From Ehretia macrophylla (lineage: Eukaryota > Streptophyta > Magnoliopsida > Boraginales > Ehretiaceae), in the NCBI GenBank assembly GCA_037974665.1, contig CM075782.1, forward strand, positions 42,646,851 to 42,710,850: a stretch of DNA of 64,000 bases, read 5' to 3'. A program made the position numbers and the translations under genes. Each line of letters starts with the position of its first letter. Within the stretch, counting starts at the first letter, position 1. This document shows positions 53,241-62,108 of the stretch, in pieces. A model generated the notes under the pieces. The model saw only the letters and a list, made by a program, of their open reading frames with translations, was not told the DNA's origin and ran no database searches.

Positions 53241-54572
53241 CTGAAACATGTTAGTGAGGTATGAGCAACCACTGTTGCCCAGTGAGGGATATAGTCCCGG
53301 GGCGTGCAATGCAACATATAATACAATCATACAACAATAACACTTAGACAATTAAAGAAACAACGATAACTTAAATAATCACACATTTAAAAGGATACGT
53401 TTCAACAATCCCCTATACACCAATCTTCACTGGTCTTCAATCACGATCCACGAACCACGAGCACGATCACGATAAGCCGGCATAACCCCAATCACTCCAG
53501 TGGGTGTACTCCGGATGTACCCCGAATCCTACGACCCAACATCCCCTGGCAATCTCCGGACCAGGCGAATGAGGGAATAGGGCACGGAGTTTGAATATCC
53601 ACCGGCAAGCCCTCTGCCGCCCAGCCGATATTCAACACATCCGCCCCGACACTATGGTTGCGCAACCACTATGCAATGGACTCAACGATGGCAAGTTAAC
53701 AACAATAATATAAGCATTAACACATATGAGGATCAACAAAGTAGGTTGACCTCGATACAATTAGGATAGAAGCAAGGATAGAAGCTAATAAGCAGTTTAC
53801 AAATGAACTTATACCATATAAGCATAGAATCATTCCAAAAGCTCCAAATCAATTTAAAATCATATATAAACACTTAAGAAGCCCTGACATGGGTTTAGAA
53901 GTGTGAGACAACTTAAATTGCACCTAAACCCCTTTGTTTTTCGATCTATTTCTCTTCTAAACCAAAGTTAATGATTTCATTTTCAAAAGAAACTCTCCCA
54001 ACCTTCTAACTAACCCCCAAGGTACCCTTTCAACCCTCGAACTCAATCAAATGCCCGCGTTTACCCCGAAAGCCCCAATTTCCCTCTTTTGGCTTTAAAC
54101 CACACCTACATTGTCCGGGCCTCAAACAAGGGATATCAAGGCATCTATAGCACCTAGGTAGCCTAAGGATACTAGAATTGAAGCCCGAATCCACCCGGAT
54201 TCGCATTAACCCCAAAAGCCCCAAGTTAAAGTCGGCTATTTTTCATTTTTAAGCGATTTAAGACAATGCAAGTGCACGGGGCTATTAGGTTATCTTTACT
54301 AGCACCTAAGGCATCTATTTGAAGCATTAAATCAAGCTAATTCGAGCAATTACACAAAACCCTAGAATTTCCGTCACTATTCACCCCAACGAACTAACTA
54401 TCGATTTCTACCGTTTAATTCATGAAACAATAGCATGAAAGTGGTCTCTACTACATATACACAACATATATAAGCTTATTTGGGCCTTGCAATAGCATTA
54501 AACATCATTTCTAACAAATCAAGAAAATATCAACTATTTTGAAATACGAAAATAAGCCATGAAATCCCTCAC
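53241..54572 (-). other. Intron-like segment in LTR (young element)
   Basis: Read on the minus strand, this runs from GTGAGGGATTTC to CTCACTAACATGTTTCAG. CTCAC and CTAAC sit in a branch-site-like position. The copy in the other LTR is 56808-58139. It parallels the segments in the two other families. Confidence 0.45.
53500..53540 (-). promoter_or_regulatory. Cross-family conserved LTR block
   Basis: On the minus strand this reads TTGGGTCGTAGGATT, CGGGGTACATCCGGAG and TACACCCACTGG in succession. The same text with one extra T and few changes is at 63578-63618 in a different LTR family on the plus strand, and in weaker form at 14398-14438 and 27280-27320. The other LTR copy is 57067-57107. It does not encode a shared protein that I can see. 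Its role is unknown. Confidence 0.8.
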
Positions 54573-55148
54573 CAATACGCGTAGGAGCACCTAGGAACCT
54601 TGCAAACACCCTACACTAGTTGCTCGAGGCTTGGAGTGGCTTGAAATGGAGAGTTGATGAGCAAAAAATCACTTTTTCCTCTTCTCTTTGGCTCTCGGCC
54701 CAGCTACAGTGAAATCTGCACAATTTTTTTCTTTTGTTTTGTGTTTTGGTGCTTATGTGTTTATATGGTGAGGTTAAGTTGAGGTGGGGTCATGGTGGGT
54801 GTTTAAGTGGACTCCTAAAATGCGCGTAGATAGCTTAGAAACGAGCCTAAAGTGTAAAACATAGGCTAGCTAATTAAATCTCTAAGTTATGTTACGTAAC
54901 ACTATTCTCTCAACTACAAAAATCATTTTCTAAACGAGCTCTCCTATCGCTTCTAGCTCAATTGCACATTTTTTTCCACTACTTTAACAATTAATATGAT
55001 TTAATAAAAATGCTAATTAGCCAATAGAATGCAGTTTGAAAACGAAGTGAATAGTAGCTAAGAAAGTCAATAAATAAAGCACAGAATTAAATGCGCAAAT
55101 AAGGGATGCAACAGTAAGTTAATGCAAGGCAAAAGTTCGGGCGTCACA

Positions 55149-55184
55149 TTCTCTCCCCCTTAAACAAATTGCGTCCACGCAATT
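55149..55184 (-). promoter_or_regulatory. Polypurine tract and palindrome (young element)
   Basis: In plus-strand text TTCTCTCCCCCTTAA abuts the LTR end, giving AAGGGGGAGAGAA on the minus strand, the same tract as in the inner element. AATTGCGTCCACGCAATT (55167-55184) is a perfect 8-base inverted repeat with a 2-base centre, in the same position as in the other two families. Confidence 0.88.
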
Positions 55185-56220
55185 CTTCTTCACAAGAGAA
55201 CTCTGCATCAACTGGAAACCAACTCCGATTATTCGTCATCAGTTGCTAAGCAAGAATACCATACACGAATTCTCGTGGGGGAGCTCATTAAGAAATCTCA
55301 GTTGTATTGCCTGCGAACCTCACGTAATAAGGCCAAATAAAGGCTCCAATAGAGATGCTACTTCGAAATCCAAATAGGAATCCCGCTGGCACGAATACTA
55401 TAGAAGAATAGAATCCCAACTAATAGTGGCGAGAAAATACCAATAAAAGATTGGAGCATAAATACCGTAGATAATACCATATAATATGGCTAAATAGAAT
55501 TCCAAATACCAAATCTTCAGAGAAATGCCAATAAGAAAATACCAGAAGAATGCTAAATAAGAAAATACCAAGAGAATGCCTTAGAGAACAATCATATAGA
55601 AATCCCAAGGGACGCCATTCATTTCTGACTAATGAGCATAGAAAAATGCCTTGGAAGAAATCCCAATAACTGAGTTCTGCCCACAACACCAACTCCCAAA
55701 TAAAAGGGCTGATCAACCGCTTCACGTTCCTACTAATCCATATAACTTGAAAGGCTAGCCACTAATCACCTCCGTTCAGGGGGGGGGAGGATGAAGTCTT
55801 TCTTACCAATTCAATGGGACATGTATGAATGCCAAGATATCACATTTACACATATATGTTTTAAACTATTATGCAAACATGTTTATATAAGAGTTTATGA
55901 AACAGTGTAATCATCAAAGTCATTCAAGGACAACAATCAAGTCAATCATAACACAACTCAATCCAAGACATTCAAATACACACATTACAAGCAACAATTC
56001 AAGCAATTAACAATTCACGAGGTCAATTTGATGCATAACTAGTCACTTTACTTCACTTAGCACGTAACACATAGTTATATCATATAGGTGCAAACGTTAG
56101 ATACAAGACACACAATCACACATGCAGGCATACACTTTCAAGACACACACTTAACAAGCACACACTCAAGGGTTACTACCCGACAGGCCGAGGACCCTAT
56201 CCTGGCTGAGAGCTAACTAA

Positions 56221-56232
56221 GCTCTGATACCA
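56221..56232 (-). other. Primer-binding site (tRNA-iMet, perfect 12-mer)
   Basis: The minus strand reads TGGTATCAGAGC, two bases inside the right LTR boundary. This is the standard plant tRNA-iMet site and sets the element's orientation. Confidence 0.92.
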
Positions 56233-56234
56233 CC

Positions 56235-58715
56235 TGTAACGCCCCGACCCCTCACGAGACCGGAGGCTCTAATAACCATGCTATTCTCAACCCAATACCA
56301 AACCCGGTCACAAAATTATAGGGGAAAAACGGACAGAGTTTCCCCTGTACTATGGAAATTCTGAAAACCTGTAAACACTCAAACAAATTCCCAATAATAC
56401 AATACAAGCTTTTCTTAATTAAACATCAAAGTTCTAAGGCCATCCGAGCCTTATAGTACACAATAGTTCCAAAACACTCAAGCATGCGAGAACTTATTAT
56501 CAACATAGTTTTATAATCATGACATTCTAGGAAATCAATTAAACATAATTGAAAGATCAAATATTTCTACTTTAAGCCATTCACTCCCAAGCATGCGAAG
56601 AAGCTAATAGCAGAAATATAAGTTATTACAAGATATAGGTTCCCAAATCTACACTACAACTAACTATCCTTCAACTTCTTACAACAACCAATATAAACAA
56701 AGCCCTTAGGCCACAAAATAGATACACAAATACCAAATAGAAACAAGAAGGCACAGCCACTTCAGAATAACACACAGCAACTAGGGCAACTCCTCCAACT
56801 GCGCCACCTGAAACATGTTAGTGAGGTATGAGCAACCACTGTTGCCCAGTGAGGGATATAGTCCCGGGGCGTGCAATGCAACATATAATACAATCATACA
56901 ACAATAACACTTAGACAATTAAAGAAACAACGATAACTTAAATAATCACACATTTAAAAGGATACGTTTCAACAATCCCCTATACACCAATCTTCACTGG
57001 TCTTCAATCACGATCCACGAACCACGAGCACGATCACGATAAGCCGGCATAACCCCAATCACTCCAGTGGGTGTACTCCGGATGTACCCCGAATCCTACG
57101 ACCCAACATCCCCTGGCAATCTCCGGACCAGGCGAATGAGGGAATAGGGCACGGAGTTTGAATATCCACCGGCAAGCCCTCTGCCGCCCAGCCGATATTC
57201 AACACATCCGCCCCGACACTATGGTTGCGCAACTACTATGCAATGCACTCAACGATGGCAAGTTAACAACAATAATATAAGCATTAACACATATGAGGAT
57301 CAACAAAGTAGGTTGACCTCGATACAATTAGGATAGAAGCAAGGATAGAAGCTAATAAGCAGTTTACAAATGAACTTATACCATATAAGCATAGAATCAT
57401 TCCAAAAGCTCCAAATCAATTTAAAATCATATATAAACACTTAAGAAGCCCTGACATGGGTTTAGAAGTGTGAGACAACTTAAATTGCACCTAAACCCCT
57501 TTGTTTTTCGATCTATTTCTCTTCTAAACCAAAGTTAATGATTTCATTTTCAAAAGAAACTCTCCCAACCTTCTAACTAACCCCCAAGGTACCCTTTCAA
57601 CCCTCGAACTCAATCAAATGCCCGCGTTTACCCCGAAAGCCCCAATTTCCCTCTTTTGGCTTTAAACCACACCTACATTGTCCGGGCCTCAAACAAGGGA
57701 TATCAAGGCATCTATAGCACCTAGGTAGCCTAAGGATACTAGAATTGAAGCCCGAATCCACCCGGATTCGCATTAACCCCAAAAGCCCCAAGTTAAAGTC
57801 GGCTATTTTTCATTTTTAAGCGATTTAAGACAATGCAAGTGCACGGGGCTATTAGGTTATCTTTACTAGCACCTAAGGCATCTATTTGAAGCATTAAATC
57901 AAGCTAATTCGAGCAATTACACAAAACCCTAGAATTTCCGTCACTATTCACCCCAACGAACTAACTATCGATTTCTACCGTTTAATTCATGAAACAATAG
58001 CATGAAAGTGGTCTCTACTACATATACACAACATATATAAGCTTATTTGGGCCTTGCAATAGCATTAAACATCATTTCTAACAAATCAAGAAAATATCAA
58101 CTATTTTGAAATACGAAAATAAGCCATGAAATCCCTCACCAATACGCGTAGGAGCACCTAGGAACCTTGCAAACACCCTACACTAGTTGCTCGAGGCTTG
58201 GAGTGGCTTGAAATGGAGAGTTGATGAGCAAAAAATCACTTTTTCCTCTTCTCTTTGGCTCTCGGCCCAGCTACAGTGAAATCTGCACAATTTTTTTCTT
58301 TTGTTTTGTGTTTTGGTGCTTATGTGTTTATATGGTGAGGTTAAGTTGAGGTGGGGTCATGGTGGGTGTTTAAGTGGACTCCTAAAATGCGCGTAGATAG
58401 CTTAGAAACGAGCCTAAAGTGTAAAACACAGGCTAGCTAATTAAATCTCTAAGTTATGTTACGTAACACTATTCTCTCAACTACAAAAATCATTTTCTAA
58501 ACGAGCTCTCCTATCGCTTCTAGCTCAATTGCACATTTTTTTCCACTACTTTAACAATTAATATGATTTAATAAAAATGCTAATTAGCCAATAGAATGCA
58601 GTTTGAAAACGAAGTGAATAGTAGCTAAGAAAGTCAATAAATAAAGCACAGAATTAAATGCGCAAATAAGGGATGCAACAGTAAGTTAATGCAAGGCAAA
58701 AGTTCGGGCGTCACA
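56235..58715 (-). repeat. Right LTR = 5' LTR in element sense (2481 bp)
   Basis: It is the same length as 52668-55148, with about nine substitutions and no length change seen. It carries the promoter copy used in the family model: a TATA-like CCATATAAA on the minus strand at about 58327-58335 and a donor-like site with GT at 58138-58139. The acceptor-like site is at 56808/56807 and the conserved block at 57067-57107. Confidence 0.95.
58327..58335 (-). promoter_or_regulatory. TATA-like box (young element 5' LTR)
   Basis: CCATATAAA on the minus strand lies upstream of an A-rich leader that includes CGAGAGCCAAAGAGAAGAGG. The spacing suits a plant polymerase II promoter. The start site was not located precisely. 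Confidence 0.45.
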
Positions 58716-60861
58716 CAACGCCTATTTTCAGAGCCCAAAATCGAACGTTTTCCTCAGTTTCGTGTCACTTTTCTTCTTTTACACTATTTTTTCATCCCGG
58801 ATCGTACGTCGTGAGTAGCGAAAAGGACGATATTGTAATATATCATATTTCTATTACCAAATCCCACAGCTCCTTGGGCAAGACAACTTCACCTCAAGTA
58901 GGGGCTGGGCCGGTAAACCGAGGGCGTAGGGCTTGGGACCAGGACTCCGTCGCTCCGGTGCCAATAACTTTTGTTCCGTAAGGAGTTACGCGGAGCACAG
59001 CATACTGTTGGAAAGCTCTTCGAGAGCTCTACGATAGAGATAGCAAGCCTGCTAGGCTGCGCCTATTTTCGGAGACCAAAATTGAACATTTTCATCAGTT
59101 TCGGGTCAATTTTTCTTTTGCACAGTTTTTTCATCCCGGATCGTACGTCGTGAGCCGCGAAAAGAATGACAACGTAATCCATTATATTTCTATTACCAAA
59201 TCCCACGGTACCTTGGACAAGGCAACTTCGCCACACGTGAAGGCTGGGCCCGCAAACCGAGGGCGTGGGGCTTGGAACCAGGTGTCCGTCGCTCCGGTGG
59301 CCATAACTGTTGATCCGTAAGGAGTTACGCGACGCACAACATACCGTTGGAAAGCTCTCCAAGAGCACTACTATGGGGGCAGCAAGCCTACTAGGCTACG
59401 CCTATTTTTGGAGCCCAAAATTAAACATTTTCATCTATTTTGGGTCACTTTTCTTGTTTTGCACTATTTTTTCATCCCGGATCATACGTCTTGAGCTGTG
59501 AAAAGAACGATAATGTAATACATCATATATCTATTACCGAATCCAACGGCACCTTAGACAAGATAACTTCACCTCAAGTAGAGGTTGGGCCCACAAACCA
59601 AGGGCATAGGGCTTAGGACCAGGTCTCCGTCGCTCCGGTGCCCATAACTTTTGATCTGCAAGGAATTACGCAGTGCACAGTATACCGTTGGAAAGCTCTC
59701 CGAGAGCTCTGCGACGGGTGTAGCAAACCTGCTGAGCAACGCCTATTTTCGGAGCCCAAAATCGAACGTTTTCATCAGTTTTGGGTCACTTTTCTTCTTT
59801 TGCACTATTTTTTCATCCCGGATCGTACGTCGTGAGCCGCGAAAAGGACGACAACGTAATCCATCATATTTCTATTACCGAATCCCATGGCACCTTGGAC
59901 AAGACAACTTCGCCTCAAGTAGAGGCTGGGCCCGCAAACCGAGGGCGTAGGGCTTAGGACCAGGTCTCCGTCGCTCCGGTGCCCCTAACTTTTGATCCGT
60001 AAGGAGTTACGCGGCGCATAGCATACCGTTGGAAAGCTCTCCGAGAGCTCTACGACGGGTGCAGCAATCCTGCTAGGCTACGCCTATTTTTGGAGCCCAA
60101 AATCGAACGTTTTCATCAATTTTGTGTAACTTATCTTCTTTTGCACAATTTTTCCGTCCCGAATTGTACGTCGTGAGTCGCGAAAAGGACGACAACGTAA
60201 TCCATCATATTTCTATTACCAAATCACATGGCACCTTGGATAAGACAACTTCGCTTCACGTAGAGGCTGGGCCCGCAAACCGAGGGCGTGGGGCTTGGGA
60301 CAAGGTTCCGTCGTTTCGTTACCCAAAACTTTTGATCCGTAAGGAGTTACTCGGTGCACAACATACTGTTGGAAAGCTCTCCGAAAGCTCTACGATGTGG
60401 GCTGCAAGCCTACTCAGCTGCGCCTATTTTTGAAAACCAAAATCGAAAGTTTTCACCATTTTTGGGTTAATTTTCTCCTTTTGCACTATTTTTCTATCCC
60501 GTATCGTACGTTGTGAGCTGCGAAAAAAATGACAACCTAATCCATCACATTTTTATTACCGAATCCCACGGCACCTTGGCAAAGACAACTTCACTTCATG
60601 TAGAGGCTGGGCCCGCAAATCGAGGGTGTGGGGCTTGTTACCAGGTATCCGTCGCTTTAGTGCCCATAACTTTTGATTCGTAAGGAGTTATACGGCACAC
60701 AACATACCGTTGGAAAGCTCTCCGAGAGCTCTACGACGGGGGCAGCAAGCTTGCTCGGCTATGCCTATTTTTGCAGCCGAAAATCGAACGTTTTCATCAG
60801 TTTGGCTCTAGTTTTCTTCTTTTGCACTATTTTTTCGTCCTGGATCGTACGTCGTGAGCCG
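58716..60861 (+). repeat. ~341-bp satellite array, right block (about 6 monomers)
   Basis: The array resumes with CAACGCCTATTTTC in the phase left at 52667. Units here include an A-B pair (about 60148-60490). One stretch, from GGAGTTACTCGGTGCACAAC to AAAACCAAAATCGAA (about 60345-60450), repeats the text at about 33175-33280 with almost no change. The block ends where the next LTR begins. Confidence 0.94.
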
Positions 60862-60864
60862 TGT

Positions 60865-61310
60865 GAGGCCCGACCCCGAATAACATGTGTTACCTTGATT
60901 TGCATGCCATAGACCAAGAATGATATGACTGACCTTGGATTACGTGCCCTGTCTTAGTTTTCATGCATGCCTCGTCATTCGTGCCTTGACCTAGAATTAT
61001 GTGCCCTAATCCTCGACTTACGTACCCCGACTTTGAATTGCGTGCGTTATCTCGTTTTGTGTGTCCTAACCTTGAATTTTGTGTCCTAACCTAGGTTTAA
61101 GAGTCGTACCTCGATTTATGTGCATTGCATTGAATTACGTGCCTTGTATTAGTTTACATACATTTACCTAGGGTTACGTGCATTTGCATTAGAATATGTG
61201 CATTTATCTTGAAGTACGTGCATTAGTCTTGAAGTTCGTGTCTTACCTTGTAGTTCGTGTCTATCTCGTAATTCGTGCCCTAGACCTAGGAATCCGTGCC
61301 ACCACGTTAA
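60865..61310 (+). repeat. ACGTGC-cored degenerate short tandem repeats (right-edge LTR)
   Basis: Repeats such as GATTACGTGCCCTGTC, TTACGTGCCTTG, GTTACGTGCATTTG and AAGTACGTGCATTAG recur every 20-25 bases. The copies parallel those at 24487-24965 in order. Confidence 0.68.
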
Positions 61311-62108
61311 TCAAGAAAGAATCCTACACAAAGCACTAGACACTAAAATAATCCTACACAATCCACTAACCAATATTATTTTCCTAATTCAAATTCTCTA
61401 CAAACTCTACTAACAATAAAATAATACTAAACTATTCCTACATTTTCCACTATCTATTATTCTATTCATAATTCAACTCATCAACAAACATTCCCATATT
61501 TTATTCTACCTAGATTCCCTAAATTCCTAACATTCCTATGACAATTCTATGACACAAATGCATAAAAATTAACCCAAAACCCTACCCAATACACCCAAAA
61601 TCTTGACACATGCATATGCCCATGCTAGGATGATTCAAATTGTGCTTCTTGGAGACACAAATCTGATTTTTGCATGCCCAAGGCCAACATTTGCATCAAC
61701 AATTGCAAAAGCTTCTATTTTCTCTCATTTCTCTCACTCTCCTCACATTTCTCTCTCTCCCTCTTATTCTTCTCTCTCAATCTCGGTTTTGGCTGAGTTC
61801 ATACACTCCATAGCTCATCTTCATCATTCAATGGTTCATCAAGGCAAGCTAGAAACTAAGAAACTCGATTAAACAAGCTAGGATGCAAAAAACACACATG
61901 CAAGCCCTTTGACCAACCATTTCGGCCTTTGTGACTTAGCTAGCTTCCATTTCTTTTCTTCTTGTTCTAACCCCATCCATCTACTAAGAACTTGGCCACT
62001 AAGCTAGGAAAAATAGAGAAAATCGAGTTGGAGTCTCAGCTAAGCAAGGAAGAAGAAGAAATTTGTGTTTCATCAAAGTTTTGTGCATCTTCTTGTTGAT
62101 TTGCTAAG

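Larger units (their letters stand above)
52668..55148 (-). repeat. Left LTR = 3' LTR in element sense (2481 bp)
   Basis: Bounded by TGTAACGCCCC and GGGCGTCACA, and matching 56235-58715 almost exactly. On the minus strand it has a TATA-like box (about 54760-54768), a leader, a donor-like TTG/GTGAGG (GT at 54571-54572) and an acceptor-like TGTTTCAG/GTGGCG (53241/53240). After the acceptor a very short frame reads VAQLEELP and stops. No host gene is present. Confidence 0.95.
55149..56234 (-). other. Internal region of young non-autonomous element
   Basis: This is the whole body between the LTRs. In minus-strand order it has a primer site, a CA/TG-rich leader (about 55840-56170), and a middle with a C9 run (G9 on the plus strand near 55783). 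It then has a stretch of degenerate short repeats of the type AAATACCAANA and AGAATGCC (plus-strand text, about 55425-55580), a palindrome and a polypurine tract. A 101-codon open frame on the minus strand (55420-55725) falls in the repeat stretch, is rich in hydrophobic residues and matches no retroelement domain I know; I do not call it a gene. Confidence 0.85.
52668..58715 (-). mobile_element. Young non-autonomous LTR retrotransposon (chromovirus-like ends, 1086-bp body)
   Basis: The element is 6048 bp with two 2481-bp LTRs and an internal region of only 1086 bp. It reads on the minus strand: the primer site lies beside the right LTR and the polypurine tract beside the left LTR. I count about nine differences between the LTRs (about 0.4%), or roughly 0.1-0.2 million years at 1.3e-8. 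No Gag, protease, reverse transcriptase or integrase is recognisable, so movement would need proteins from a related autonomous element. The tRNA-iMet primer site, pre-PPT palindrome and LTR architecture suggest a chromovirus partner. It looks structurally whole as a non-autonomous element. Confidence 0.9.

Noticed and set aside
54030-54224. 64-codon minus-strand frame, repeated at 57597-57791
   Set aside because: It lies in the intron-like part of the LTR and is identical only because the LTRs are nearly identical. No recognisable domain.
55420-55725. 101-codon minus-strand frame in the body of the young element
   Set aside because: It overlaps degenerate short AAATACCAA-type repeats, has a skewed hydrophobic composition and resembles no Gag, Pol or host domain.
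55783-55791. Run of nine G as a possible polypurine tract or G-quadruplex
   Set aside because: It is a single G run; the true polypurine tract is at 55149-55163 beside the LTR. No set of four G runs is nearby.
15520-60912. Dozens of open frames of 60-133 codons on both strands in the satellite, with recurring openings such as MIRKELRGAQHTVGKLSESS
   Set aside because: They are the same few satellite frames repeated. The ~341-bp unit is not a multiple of three, frames overlap on both strands, and no domain is recognisable. Not annotated as genes.
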